Counted from the first letter of the stretch, positions 9,441 to 22,584 are shown. The stretch: 45,619 nt of DNA from Verrucomicrobiota bacterium (GCA_021208135.1 JAJOKB010000062.1:1-45619); one strand, 5' to 3'. The notes: generated by a model not told the origin, from the letters alone. Program-made: numbers and translations.

Positions 9441-12400
9441 CTAGAAGCGATAGCGCAGAGTCAACATGGCAGCCCAACGGGAAGAGCTGGGCTCACCGCG
9501 ACCGCCGTGCGGATTGAATTGGCGATCAGCCAACTGCGCATTGGCGCTACGATAAACATACTGCTGTGCGGCGGCGTCGTAGGTCGCTTGAACCGCCTGC
9601 TCGGACTTCACGAAGAAGCTGTTGCTACCTTGAATCACGCCCCAGGAACGATTGATCAAGTTACCGACATTGAGAATATCGAGGCCGATCTCGAATTTAT
9701 GACGCCAACCGGGCAAGGAGATCTCCTGATTGATGCTGATATCAAACTGGTGCACGAATGGATAGCGGTGCGATGCAGAAGGCACCACAGCACCCGGTGT
9801 CAGGTTGTGTGAATCCACAATGCGCCAGAAAGTGGCTTCAGTTTCTGGAGTATCGAACCGCACCAGCGGATCACCGCCGCGAAGAGGCACATAAATCAAG
9901 TCGTTATTGTTAACTCCATCGCCATTGACATCGTTGCCGAAGCGCAAACTGTATGGCAAACCGCTGCGGCCCTCATACAGTAAAGAGACAGAAGTACGGT
10001 GTCCGCGAGCCAGTTCAAAATCCTTGCGCACTACACCGAGAAAGCGGTGGCGGATTTCCAATTCACCGCGGCTGGCAACGTCTTCACCGGGATTCAGCAC
10101 CATACGACCTGCCCAGTTGGAGCGGGCCACGGAGGAAGTACCGTATTGCACTTCACGCACCACCGAGTTGACATAGGATAAACGCCAGTACCAGCCGTCA
10201 TCCTGACGAGGACGCTCGAGGGAGAACAGGAACGACCGGGACTCACCCTTGCTGGTGTTGGTGAGGAAAATAGTGTCCGGTACAAAACGCGAATCATTGA
10301 CGCCAGAGAAGATTTCGCGGCCATCTGGAGCCACAGTTGCCACACGGCGGTTCAAATTGGTGAACAGCACATCCTTGTTCACCCAACTCAACTCCGCTTC
10401 GGCAGTGAAGATATAGTCTGTTCCCAAACGGTGATCGAAGCCCAAAGTCGCCTTCCAACTGCTGGGCAATTCGAAATCGGGATCCAATGCCACCACCTGC
10501 TGGGCACGGGCCGCAGGAGCGAACTCAGGCTGATTGAACGGATCCGCGGAAAACACCGGTGTGTTGGCGTTGCTAACATCAACCGACTGGAAATTCAAAC
10601 CAGTGTTGGAATAACTGTTGGACATCCACACTCTGGGCATACGGCCATAGAACAGACCTGCACCACCACGGATTTGGCTAGTATTGTTATCATCCAACTT
10701 CAAATTGAAGCCAACGCGAGGTTGAATGACAAACTGACCATTGTAAGTGTGGTTGTTGGCGAACCCAAATGCGTCCTCAAACGTAGCGTTGTAGTCTGGG
10801 CGATCGCCAAAGTCAGGCACGTCGATACGAACACCGTAGTTGAGTGTCAGGCGATCGTTGACACGCTGGGTATTCTGCACGAAGAAACCGTGATTTGCCT
10901 CACGAAACTCTGCCGCCGGCTGGAATCCAGGGCGCTCAAATTGGTGGCGGTAACGACCTGCCCAACCTGCAGTTCCGGCGTTGAGGAAAGCTTCGACACT
11001 GTTGAATTCATAAGTGCCAAACCAATCCTGTACGAATGCATTGAATATGGTGTTGTGTTCCAATTGATAACCGAAAGACAGCGTGTTGTTGAAATTCAAC
11101 TCATAGGTGCCGACCAGTTCAGTGGTCCAGGTGTCCACTTCCAAAAGATTAAAATGGCGGCTGCGTTCGGTACCAAAACGAACACTGCCCACTTGGGTGA
11201 CACCTTGAAGCGGAACATTGTTGATGATGACTTCTGGCAGGGCGCGTTCAAATTTGGGCTCCGAACGATATTCGCTGTAAGAAACCGAGAATTCAGTGCT
11301 CAGATCCAGACTCCAGGTACTGAAAAGCTGTGCGATGTAAGAGGTGTTTTCAATTTCCTGGTCGTACCAATGCGTATCGAAGGACAAGTTATTGCCACCA
11401 AATCCGGGAAATGTCGGGCGGGAAGAGGACACCGTATTGTAGCGGAAAGTAAAGCGGTGATCCTGACTGATATCCCAATCTACGCGGGCCAGAAAGTTAT
11501 CATCCTTCAGTTTCAAGTCCACGGCCTGAGAAGCCTGCCCCGGATTTAAGCCCAATGCATTGGCCTGAGCCACAATGCTGTTCAAAGCATCTGCTGTGGG
11601 GAAATTGTTGATGGTCGGTGGATTGCGATCTTCGCGCACACGCTCGTAGGCTATGAAGAAAAACAACTTGTCCTGAATGATCGGGCCGCCAAAGGTCAAG
11701 CCGAGTGTCATTTCCTCAAAGTCAGGCACGCGCACACGGGAACCATCCACGCGCTCAAGCTCCTTCTGCACAAACCGCTGATCGCGATAGGTCATGTACA
11801 AAGAACCTGAAAACTCATTGCCACCGCGACGGGTAACCGCATTGACCGACGCACCGGTAAAACCACCACGGCGCACATCAAATGGGGAAGTCGCCACCGA
11901 AACAGCTTCTATGGAGTCCAATGGAACAACATTGCGCTCTGCGGCAGTATTGTTGCTATTGAGCTCGAAGGGGTCGGATGCGCTGACACCGTCAATCAAA
12001 ATGCTGTTGTAACGGTTAGAGGCACCACCGGCTGAAAAAGCCTGTCAGAAGGATCACGGTTAAAGGAATGCGCGGATCCAGACGCAGCAGTGAGTTCAGC
12101 GAACGGTCGCCAACCGGAATGGCAGCGATATCCTCTGAACCCATTTGGCTGCCGGCACCAAAGCGGTCGGATGCAAAAAAGCGGTCGGAGGAGGAACCTA
12201 CGACTTCGAAAGCTTCGAGTTCGATAATTTCATCGCTCTGTAGAGCCAAGGTGACTTCGGCTTCTGCACCGAGATCAAGAAAGATATTCTGCTGAAAACC
12301 GCGCACAAATCCGGGCGCATCGGCAGACACTGTGTATGGACCACCCGGGCGCAACCCACGCACGGAAAAAGTACCGTTGCCGCGGGTTGAGATCGTAGTG

Positions 12401-12603
12401 CGGGTACCAGTCGGTTCGTGTACAACAACGACGTCTGCGTTGGCTATAGCCGAACCGCGGTCGTCAATGACCCGACCTACCAGGCCGGAGGTAGTAATCT
12501 GAGCAACCATCTCAGGTTGGCTTGCCCATATAAACACCGTTAAGAGAAGCGCCACAGTCCATCGTGACAGCCCCTGAAGTTTGAGGAATGAGTTTTGATT
12601 CAT
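9441..12603 (-). CDS. TonB-dependent receptor with carboxypeptidase-like regulatory domain (frameshifted)
   Basis: About 1050 residues, an outer-membrane receptor of the Oar/carbohydrate type. It has a signal peptide (MNQNSFLKLQGLSRWTVALL... ending near MVAQ), then a CarboxypepD_reg-like domain (ITTSGLVGRVIDDRGSAIANADVVVVHEPTG), a plug domain (ILIDGVSASDPFELNSNN, VPLDSIEAVSVATSPFDVRRGGFTGASVNAVTRRG) and a beta-barrel ending in RWAAMLTLRYRF, with the C-terminal aromatic Phe typical of outer-membrane barrels. The break lies at 12034-12056, where two one-base losses restore PLTVDPSDRLFSAGGASNRYNS. No SusD partner is seen, which fits the non-Bacteroidetes receptor type. The gene is downstream of the giant CotH protein gene on the same strand, and the two may be used together at the cell surface. 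The ligand is unknown. Confidence 0.9.
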
Positions 12604-12752
12604 CGCTAGTTTGGTGATTGATTGATAGCGTAACGATGACAGACCGTAGGCCAGCGAATTTAGAGTTCAAGGCGCTTTCTCGATTGCGTTCAAATTTTAA
12701 TCTGTTTGTAACCAAAATGTTTCATTGACGCGTTTTTTAACATAACAAGCGA

Positions 12753-15700
12753 CTAAAAACACCGATTAGGACCCAAGTTGCACTTATAAAAATGCCTGTG
12801 GGTTACTGGTCTTGCAGTTGGATGAGCAGACGAAAAAAAGGCGCTGTTATCGATAGCAACAGGCACCGTTATCCAACTGGATTCAGGCGTGGGATCGACC
12901 GGTTGATCAAACTCAATAGCATGCCATAACAAGAGGTCACTAGAGCCTTGCAAGTGGTAACGCAGATCAGCGGCGTGAGGATTGAACGGGAAGCTGACTT
13001 CCAACGCAGAATGAGCAGAGAGTGCGAGCCCAACCGCTTGCGGCGCATCGTTGGGACCCAATCCCAAGGCGTACCTTGCCAATTGAGAAATCCCACTGTG
13101 CTGAGGGTCGGCATGGGGTGCGCTGATGGCAGGATCCTGACGTTGCTCTGGTTGGGGGTAGTGCAAACTCACCCATTGCTGAAAACTGGTAGGCAAACCG
13201 AGCCGCAACAACTCAACCACAGCGCCGTTAATGGCGCTACCATCTCCTGACTGAACAACATGCGGCACCATTGACCATGTCCAGTGATCCGAAGCATTGG
13301 CGGGTCGAAAACCCCCTTGTTCATCGGCGAGGTAGAGTCTGACATCAAGCATTTCCGCCAGTTGCGCAACGGCATTGGGGCCGGCTAAAAAAACTCCGGC
13401 GCGCGGGCGGCTGCCAACAACAAATGCTGAATCTTGCAAAAACAGCTCTAAAATCAACGACTGCGGGTTACCCTCTGGTATTGATTCCAGCACCAACTTG
13501 CCCGGATGCTCTGGGAGCATGGCTTGCACGGTCACACCAGAGGCTGAATATGCCGTCAAATTGTGCGTTCCGGGACGAATCAGACCTGCTCCGGAAACTG
13601 GTCCCGTGCGACCCGACCCCGTGAGTTGGCCGTTGGCAGCCAATACAAATGGTGCAGAGACGTTGCCGTGCACAGCCACCGTACCGTTGGCAATCGCAAC
13701 ACTGCCCTGCAGATGGGGACTATCCGCATTGAGAATCAATGTTCCTCCACCGGATTTGGAAAAATCAGCGGTTCCGCTGACCGGGCCGTCCAGCACAAGG
13801 GTGTTATCTGCACCATCCACGTGAATGGAGGCATCGCTGGTCAGAACGAGGGAATTGGCTAAACTGGCACTGTTATGGTGTGAACCCGGTTCATAGCGAA
13901 TGGCCCCGAGGACACCCATTCCCTGGCCCTCTGCAACACCGGAACGTCCAGAACCAGCCATGTGTATCGTTCCGCCAAAAGCATAGTTACGGATAGGCTG
14001 CTCCTCGTTGCTCTGGGAAATCAACAGCAACTGACCACCAGGTCTTATCTCGATACCAGAGGCGTTCGCGGGAGTGGACGGTTGGGTGAACGCCAATACT
14101 CCCTGTTCTATGGTCACCGGGCCGGAAAACAATTTTCCGGGGCCAGTAAGCGTAGCCTTCCTGGACCCGATTTGATTAGCCCTCCTGTGCCAGTCCAGCT
14201 TTCTCGCATACGCAAAGCGCCAAACTCAGGGCCACCCGCAATTGTCTGAATGTCCAGACGCAGATCGGTACTCAGGACCACACCGGATGAAAGGTTAAAC
14301 TCTACCCACCCCTGCCCTTCACCTGATACCTCGAGAGCGGCTGCCTCCAAGCCGCCATCAAATGTCAAAGGACTGTCTGCGGCTACATCTGTCAGGCGCG
14401 TGCGCCAGGCATTTTCACCAGTCCCGAAGGAAAGGTGGCCAATGGTAACCGGCCCGGTAATGGAGATAACGCGGTCAGCGGCGTTGGCAGCAGGGATGAA
14501 GGCAGAAGCAGCTGCTCCCTGCGGATATATATGGGTACTCCAATTGCCGTTCAGATTCCAGTCGCCACTGCCCGTGGGAAGAAATACAGGCAATGTGCCA
14601 ACTTCGGTGCCGCTCTGGACGAGAATATCATCCAGCCTCAACTGTGCTCTTGGTCCTGAAGTTCCCGATACATGATGATACACCCAGCGCAGAAAAACCA
14701 AAGGTTGGTCGTCTGCTTCGGCTGGCAGAGCGATCCAATCGAATCGCACTAACTCACCGCTCTCAGACCGGATATACTCAACAGGAGCACCCTGATTTAA
14801 AACGTCGATCCAATCACCGGCAAGCCCTACCCTGTATTGCATCCGCAGAGCATAGATACGAGAGTTCGCCAACAGGGTGTCAGCAGTCCAGGAAACTTTA
14901 GCGCCAACGATACCCGAAGTATTCAACGTCAGCACTGCAGCACCCACATCGCGCCCGCGCCCGGTATTGATAAAACTGATACCCTGAGAACCCAAACCAT
15001 TGATGCGGGAACGGGAACTCGCATTGTAGGGCTTGCTGACATCATCAGGATGGGCTGCATCCTGAGCCGGGATAGAGTAGGCAAACAACAGCGGTTGGTG
15101 CAAACCGGGGTCACTGACATCGCTTTGAACAAAGAGCATATGGTCAGGATAAGTGCCTGCTTCAGCCTGCGGTGACCACTCAGCGAATGAAAAAAACGCC
15201 CTGTGCCAATATGTGCGGACTTCCATAAATCAGAACTCTGAGCTGATCCGAAAATATAACGACACCTCTGTCGGTAACGGTCAGCTCCACCAGTGCATCG
15301 CCCGCACGCAAACCAGTAAAGTGCAATTCATCCTGAATGCGCTCGACAGCCAAAACCGCAGGGTCCGAAACCGATGTGACAACATCGACATCGATCATAT
15401 TATCAGAAAAAAACCAGTCGGATAAAGGCACAGAGAACGCCACTTCAGCAGCCAACTCAAGGACCTCAGGTGGTCCGCTTGGAATCGAAGTAAACACGGG
15501 CTCAATGGTGGTTGCACCGGTCAGCAGAACACTGATTTCCGGGTTACTGGACAGCACTTCGGGTGCCGTCTGAGCCGACCTCTGAATCAACCAATGGTCC
15601 AGCCGGAAACCGGGCTCCGGTGCAGCATGGAGGCGCACCGCCACCCCATTGAAATAGATTCCTGTCCAGGATCCAGCCGAGGTAACGACACCCGGCGTTT

Positions 15701-17985
15701 GATCGTCCAGGGTGATGGAATTGACCCGCACGCTGCCTTGATGCGCACTGAGACCAGAGATAGTCAGGGGCCACTGGTGGGCGATCCCAAAGTAATCCCT
15801 GATGTGGGTGCGCTGCCTGGCAGGATGATTGCGAGCCCAACTCAAGAGATTGTCACGCCTCGAAGCAATGAAGGGATGGTGCGGATTACTCAAACTGACG
15901 TTGTTCCACCTCGCAGCTGCCTCAGACCACAAAGGCGACACTTCACTGTATGTTTCCTGTATGATGTTCTCAAAGCGCTCCGTTAATAAATGCGAATTCA
16001 GCAAATCGGCGAAGCGATTAATGAACTGATCGCGAAAGTCAGGATTCTTGAGCAAACTGGCAAACAACTCGAATCCAAAAGGTCTGGGATGGCTTCCGGT
16101 GGCTAAACCGCGCACGTAGTTGTCGGTCTTAAGAGTGGAATCGAAATCCTTAACATGAAACCGCCAACGACCGTCACCAAAGCCATCATTCTCAGGTAAA
16201 CGCGCACGCCAATACACGATTTCAGGCGCGTAATGATCGTCTCCAGCAAATATTTTGACGATCAGGTGGTCGATGAATGAGTCGATGCAGATCATTGACT
16301 TTGCTTGCTCGTAATTGGCCACCACCGCCATGTTCGTTTGCGCAATAAAAGTGCGCATGGCTTGAAAATCAGCCATATCTTCGGCAACTCCGGCAGATAA
16401 TGTGTACACTCTGTTGTTGTAACTAAAAGGTACCGGCTCCACTTCGTGCCTGTACGAAATGTCAATGATAGTCACATTGTCCGGATCCAGACCGTAGTTG
16501 TGGTGAAGGTAGTAAATATCAAAACGGTCGCGCAAAAAGGCCAATCCCCAATATTCACCATTGATAAACTGCTTAACGGGCTGCAACCGACCCAACACAC
16601 CTTCATAAATACCGTGAAACAATCGACTGAAGGCGACATCGTTGTAGTTGGGTCCACGCATCACTAAGCGCCGATGTTGAGTGTTGTCCGCCTGAGTTGC
16701 AGCGACCACGGACTCTCCGAAAAATGGGTAATCAAACACGCCATCCCCGGAACCTGTTGAGCGGGCGTAGATACGCAGGGTCTTGAAGGCGCGTTCCCTC
16801 GAGCAATTGCCCTGAATCCGAATGCCGCCACTTTGGCCCAGATAATCGCCATCAGGTAGAAAGAACTCCACGTGCGCTGCGACCTCATTCTCACGCCCCC
16901 GCCGGTTATAGTTGCCCCAGTCACAGATTCTGGCGCCGCTGGCAGTGGCCTTATCCACTCCGGCAACATAAATGCCATCATGAAAATCAAACAACCCATC
17001 CTCATCGGCGCTGATGGAGACTACAGGCACCCCATAATTAAAACGATTGCCATCGGAAATAAAGTAGGTGGCCGTTGTCGTAGGACCCAACAAATCCCCC
17101 ACCTGCACTCTGGCCCTGACTACAGTTCCTTTGCTGATAAGCCCAGAAGGTATATGGGGAGGATTGGATGCAGGGGTGGTGGCAATATTTGCCAACTTGT
17201 TGGGCTGTTGACTTCGGTCTGCCAGAGGAATCGGAGCGGAATAGACATGTGAACGGATGCTGTTCTGCAAGAGTGGTCCGTTCGGATAGGAATTCATGTA
17301 ACTGTAGGTGCGCCCGGACAGGTTTTCAGGATCGGGCTCAGAGCCGTCCAATGTGTACAGAATGATTGCCGATGGATCCGGATAACTTAGCACCAAGGCA
17401 AAAGGATCCCGATAAAATCCGGCGCTGTGAGACAACGAAACCGGGTGTAACAGGTCAGCGCTGGATGGGGTGGCATTGGCCGTGCCAGGCGTCGGTTGGT
17501 AAAAAAAAAGCCCACGAGGAGGGATCGGCTTGCACGCGGCCATAGGAGACATCTCTGGGCACAGCAATAGCCGGAACAAAATCCACTACCTCTCCTTCTG
17601 GCGTCGATAAGGTCAGGGGCTCACCTTGGGCCGAAATGCTGAAATTGGTATGCGTCGACCGATCTTTGCCCGACGCCCAAATGATTAAATATTGTCCGGG
17701 AGCAATACTGGTACCCGTCGAAAACACCCACTTGAAAGGATTTGAGTTGCTGTCCGAAAGTCCCCAGCCAGCGAGGCTGACAACGCTGTTGCCGAAATTA
17801 TACAGTTCTATCCAATCCTCAAAGTCCCCATCTCCATCCGCAATCGTGGATCCGTTGGAGGCCATGAACTCGTTAATCCGCACCGTGTTGGCAGAGACCA
17901 GCGAAACCGCCGAGACCAAAAGCAAACAGAGTATTTTCAGGTACAGGGGGAATATGCACCTAACGCAAGGGGTAATGGGAAACAT
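12753..17985 (-). CDS. Giant secreted protein: lamin-tail + CotH kinase-like + passenger repeat (frameshifted)
   Basis: About 1740 residues across four open pieces. Order: signal peptide (MFPITPCVRCIFPLYLKILCL...), lamin-tail domain (VRINEFMASNGSTIADGDGDFEDWIELYN), a chitobiase-C-terminal-like segment (ILYTLDGSEPDPENLSG), then a CotH-like region (VPVVSISADEDGLFD, SGGIRIQGNCSRERAFKTLRIYA, FINGEYWGLAFLRDRFD, WRFHVKDFDSTLK). After that comes a beta-rich part with an autotransporter-type passenger repeat (SGGGTLILNADSPHLQGSVAIANGTVAVHG) and a C-terminal region ending in RHFYKCNLG. Breaks sit at the A9 run near 17502, the A7 run near 15188 and about 14156. Start 17985 has GGAG 8 bases upstream. 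CotH homologues are secreted protein kinases or spore-coat factors; the function here is unknown. No C-terminal barrel or PEP motif is visible. Confidence 0.85.
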
Positions 17986-18168
17986 AATGAAAGCTCCATT
18001 ATGGAATGTCAGGCACCAAACGCAAGGTTGATTCTGGAACGAGTGGATTGGTGGTTCGTCGAAACAAGTTGAGCTTGTGCCGCTGCTGGAGCTAATTCCG
18101 CTGGAATTGCGGCATGAAGTGGCAAACAATTTGCTTTCCACTGACGCAATGGCTGGTAAATTGAAAGC

Positions 18169-19281
18169 ATGCCAGTTCCTCTTCTTGATTTATCGCGTCA
18201 ACATGCCCCACTGGAGCAGCGTTTTGCCGCAGCCTTTGATGCAGTTCTGAAGTCCGGGGTGTTTGTCCTCGGACCGGAGGTTGAACAATTCGAGCGCGAA
18301 GTAGCGCACTATTGTGGAGTGAAGCACGCCATCGGCTTGAGTTCGGGCACGGATGCACTGTTGGTGGCCATGATGGCACTGGGGATCGGACCAGGGGACG
18401 AAGTCTTGTGCCCGGCATTTTCCTTTTTTGCCACCGCCAGCTGTGTGGTACGCCTGGGAGGCACACCGGTGTGGGTCGACGTGCGTCCAGACACATTCAA
18501 CATCGATTTGGAAGATGCCGTGCGCAAAATTAATTCGAGCACCCGGGCATTAGTTCCGGTCCACTTGTTTGGACAAGCTTGTGACATGGAGTGCATACAA
18601 GCGATAGCCGACAAGTATGGCCTATTTATAGTTGAAGATGCGGCACAGGCACTGGGTGCGAAGTATCAAGGCCAACGGGTGGGAAGTTTTGGTCATTTTG
18701 CCGCCTTCAGTTTTTTATCCCACCAAAAATCTGGGTGGCTTTGGCGACGGTGGCATGTTGGTCACACAGTCGGATGAACTGGCCGACATGGCCCGATGGT
18801 TGCGCAACATGGTATGCACCCCAGGTACTATCACAAATACGTCGGTGGCAATTTCCGCCTGGATGCCATCCAGGCGGCATTGATGCGCATCAAGTTGCCC
18901 TTTTTGGAATCTTATCACGAAAATCGCGCTGCCAATGCAGCCTTTTATCTGGAAGCATTGAATGGTGTTGATGGCTTGATTCTGCCCGTGGTGAGGCAGG
19001 AATGCCGATCGGTTTGGAATCAATTCACTGTGCGCGTAACCGGTGGTCGCAGAGATGCCTTGCGCAAGTATTTAGCGGACAAAGGTATTGGTTCCGAAAT
19101 TTACTACCCGGTTACTTTGGATCAGCAGGAGTGTTTCCGCGAATTTGGCCGGGGGCAAGACTGCCTGTTGAACTCACATCAACTGGCAGACGATGTGCTC
19201 AGCATACCTGTGTTTCCAGAATTACGGCACGAAGAACTCCAGGAAGTGGCCGCTGCCATCGTTGATTTTTTCAACTCATAG
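18169..19281 (+). CDS. DegT/DnrJ/EryC1/StrS family PLP aminotransferase (frameshifted)
   Basis: About 371 residues, normal for sugar aminotransferases that put an amino group on keto-sugar nucleotides. Family marks: [17 protein letters not shown] start, [70 protein letters not shown] and the PLP lysine in [14 protein letters not shown]. Three pieces join: one T too many at the T6 run 18711-18716 and one C lost near 18808 (restoring [16 protein letters not shown]). It stands alone on the plus strand, divergent from the giant CotH gene and followed by the helicase. With no sugar-nucleotide genes nearby the exact product is open, but UDP-amino-sugar synthesis (WbpE-like) is likely. Confidence 0.88.
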
Positions 19282-19464
19282 GCTGACTCATTGGTCAATC
19301 CAACCAACAGTGGTTGCACACCTGATTGATTGCTGAGGCGCATCCGCAAGCACAGATGAATGGCTGTCAATGGTGAGGCCTCACGCGGAAAGACAATAGC
19401 GTTGGATCTGCTGAAGGCGAGACTTGCGGCACAGGGCAAACAACTGCTAGAGTGGTGGTTTTTT

Positions 19465-21962
19465 ATGAGTTCCAGGACTGCCCAACGCACATACACCAGA
19501 GCCGCTGTTGACCAGTGGTCCACTGCGTTGATGGCGGATTGGGAGCACCAATTTTCATCCTCTTCGCTAGCAGACGGCAGGCGCTATTATCGCGAACACG
19601 ATGCCAAAAGCGTGGAACTGACAACCGACGCTGCCACCATATCCTACAAACAGGGAAAACTGGATTGGTACGTGGTCATTGACATTGGGGCGGAAGGGTT
19701 ATCGCACCGGGCCTCAATCGGAGGTGGCGAAGCCGGGGCGGCACTGGCAGTCGCCGGCATATACGAGGTTGAAGAACTGTTGGGCGATGTTTTGGCCGAA
19801 CTACCAAGCCTTGAAGTCGAAGCCAAAGCAGACTCCCTACCCCGATCCATCCCCGACTCAATGCCGGTGGTCAGCGCGGACAAAAAGCAACCAGCCGATT
19901 CCAGGCCACCGCACCGGGCATTGGCTGTTCACCTGGACATCGTCGCCGACGGTATTCGACTGCAAGCCTTTTGGGCTGAAGGCAATTCCCGCAGCGCACT
20001 GGATCTGGAGACTGCAGTTACCCACGAAGAAAGAGAGACCTTGATCCGGCTGCTCACCCTGTTGCGCAAATCCGGCTTCGTTCGCAGCCCTTCACGTGCC
20101 GAATATGTTCTGCGCGATCGCATGCGCTGGATTCCTTTCGTACAACAAACCTTTCCGGTGTGGCGCAAACTGTTCCCTTTAACCTTCGATGCAGGCATTC
20201 CATTGATTGCCAAGGGTGCGCAGCAAGCGCAATTGCGCACCAAAGTCAACAGGTCCACGGATGGCGGAATCGCTGTCGATTGGTCGTTTTATGTACACGG
20301 AACACCGCTCGAAGCACGCGATAATCAATGGCTATTGCGGGCTCATGAAAACAGCATTTTGCTGCCAGGAAAAGGATTGATCCAAGTCAGAGCGGAAGAT
20401 GTGGAACACCTGAGGGAGTTCCGACCTGCGATGAGCGGATTGGAGGCGCATTTCAAGACGCCCTGGTGGCTCTTGCTGTTACAACAAAAGCATGGCCAGG
20501 AACGCCTGGAAATAAGTCCGGAACTTAAATCCTGGGTTAAATCATTGCGCGCACCACCGCCCGCTCTGAGCACGTTACCAGATTTTCTTCGCCCTTATCA
20601 AAGGCAGGGAGTGGAGTGGCTGCACCACTTGCTCAAGCACGATTGCTCACCGCTACTGGCCGATGAAATGGGTCTGGGTAAAACGATTCAGGTGCTTTCC
20701 CTGCTCAACAACAGCAGCACCGCTTCCGAACTGCCGTCCCTGGTAGTCTGCCCGGCAAGCGTGACTCCAGTATGGCAATCCGAGTCTGAGCGGTTCTTTC
20801 CCAAGCTGCGCACAGCCGTGGCGAGCGGCTCCGATCCGCTGGGTTCCAGAAAAGACATTGACTTATGGATCGTCAGTTACAGCCAGTTACGCCGGCAACG
20901 AAAGTTGCTCGAACAAACCAAGTTCGAGATCGCAGTTCTGGACGAAGCGCAGTTTGTGAAAAACCTGATGCCAAAGCAACGCACGCTTGCCTGGCGATAA
21001 AAGCCACTCACAGGATTGCACTTTCAGGAACGCCTCTGGAAAACCGGTTGTTGGATCTATGGACGCTGTTCAGATTCCTCATGCCGGGTTACCTGGGCCC
21101 ACGATCGCTGATGGAAGAGAGGCTCAAAGCGGACCGGTCGAAGCTTATCGCCGATTGGTCCAAACGCATTCAGCCATTCCTGCTGCGCCGCAAAAAAGCA
21201 GATGTCCTCGACGAACTGCCCGCAAAGCACGAGATGATTCTGGCATGTCCAATGACTGATTTACAGCGTTCGCTGTACCGAAGGTTCAGTCTTATGGCCC
21301 GCACCGATTATCAGGGAGAATTGGGCAAGGTACTACGCGACCGGGCGATTCCATTGCTCGCCTTGCTAACCCGCTTGCGCCAAACATGCTGCGATCCGGG
21401 GTTGCTGCCCGATGTCGATTGCGATCCTATCCAAAGCGGAAAAATCCTTACCCTTCTGGATCGCCTGGAAGAATTGAGTGCCGCCGGACACAAAGCCGTT
21501 GTTTTCAGTCAATTCACCTCGCTGCTCGACAGGGTTGCGAGCGCACTCAAAACAGCCTGGCCCACAGTGCCCCTCTTTACTTTGACCGGCAGTACCGTCG
21601 ACCGAAAGACGCCCGTGGCTGCATTCCAAAAACACTCAGGTACCGCCATCATGCTCGCCAGTCTGAAGGCAGGCGGAACCGGCATCACCCTAAACCAGGC
21701 AACCACCGTATTTTTACTTGATCCTTGGTGGAATCCCGCCGCTGAGCAACAAGCCATGGATCGCGTTCACCGCATGGGACAAAAGCAGCGCGTTTCTGTC
21801 TATCGATTGATCGCAAAAGGCACTATTGAAGAAAGGATCGAAGCCCTCAAAACTGATAAAAGGGACCTGTTTGCCAGCCTTTTTGATAACCCGAACGCAG
21901 ATTTCGACTGGTCCTCATCGTTCAAAGACATTGAAGATTTGCTGGGACCTGCAGCCGACTAA
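19465..21962 (+). CDS. SNF2-family DEAD/DEAH-type helicase (frameshifted)
   Basis: About 830 residues, a Swi2/Snf2 ATPase acting on DNA. Motif I LLADEMGLGKTIQVLSLL, motif II VLDEAQFVKN, motif III HRIALSGTPLENRLLDLW, helicase C domain with VVFSQFTSLLD, motif V LASLKAGGTGITLNQA and motif VI DRVHRMGQKQRVSVYRL are all present. A one-base loss near 20965 (restoring VKNPDAKATHACLAIKATH) splits it. The N-terminal ~100 residues resemble the region that carries a SWIM zinc finger in related helicases, but the Cys/His ligands appear to be missing (GLSHRASIGGGEAGAALAVAGIYEVEELL). Start is uncertain: ATG 19465 (MSSRTAQRTYT) is preferred, and ATG 19360 in the same frame would add 35 residues. Confidence 0.88.
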
Positions 21963-22125
21963 GCCGATAGTGTGATCCCCCTTCCCCTACCCCTGTGGCA
22001 AGGCTCTTGGCGGACAGGAAACTTCGTGGACAACGGACAGCTACGGGCTTTACATTGAAGCGATATTATGTCTGAACAACAGGCATCCCAAACATAGAGA
22101 TGAGATTTATTTTGCAGTGACTCCT

Positions 22126-22584
22126 ATGAATGCTGAAGTGACCGAATCGATGCGAGGAGACCCAGTCCGCCAATTCTCCATTTATGCCGACAATAAAGTG
22201 GGGCGCTTGAATGAGTTGGTACAAAGGCTGGCGATGCGGGATATCCACATCATGGCTTTTAGCCAGTTGGATACGACAGAGTGTACGGTGATGCGGGTCA
22301 TCGTTGACTATCCTGAGGAGGCAAGACGCATGCTCAATGAAGCACGTTACGCTTTTTGCGAAGTGGAGATGGTAGTCGTTGAAATCAACTCCGAGGCCGA
22401 TTTGAAGTTTGTGACTGCTGCACTGGTCGAAGCTGAAATCAATATTCATTACTTGTATTCGTTTATCATGCGCCCGAATGGCAAGGTAGCATTGGCTATC
22501 AATCTGGAAGATCCGGAGCTGGCTACCGAGGTGTTACATTGCCGCGGTTTAAAAACCCTTCGGCAAAACGACATCGCACGTTAA
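22126..22584 (+). CDS. ACT domain protein (two tandem ACT-like units)
   Basis: About 152 residues, intact. It has two ACT-like beta-alpha-beta units: RQFSIYADNKVGRLNELVQRLAMRDIHIMAFSQLDTTECTVMRVIV and a second from EVEMVVVEINSEADLKFVTAALVEAEINIHYLYSFIM. ACT domains bind amino acids and control enzymes or act as stand-alone sensors. The length rules out a full enzyme; the first unit resembles acetolactate-synthase small-subunit ACTs. ATG 22126 (MNAEVTESM) is preferred over GTG 22117. It starts a plus-strand operon with an AbgT transporter (13 bases on) and glycerol kinase. Its ligand is unknown. Confidence 0.8.
   Translation: MNAEVTESMRGDPVRQFSIYADNKVGRLNELVQRLAMRDIHIMAFSQLDTTECTVMRVIVDYPEEARRMLNEARYAFCEVEMVVVEINSEADLKFVTAALVEAEINIHYLYSFIMRPNGKVALAINLEDPELATEVLHCRGLKTLRQNDIAR

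Noticed and set aside
10431-11549. 372-residue plus-strand open frame
   Set aside because: It is the antisense shadow of the TonB-receptor barrel, which has coherent family motifs on the minus strand; the plus reading has none.
19373-19384. Palindrome GTGAGGCCTCAC upstream of the helicase gene
   Set aside because: A perfect 12-bp palindrome, but isolated, without promoter context, and of a length expected by chance somewhere in 45 kb.
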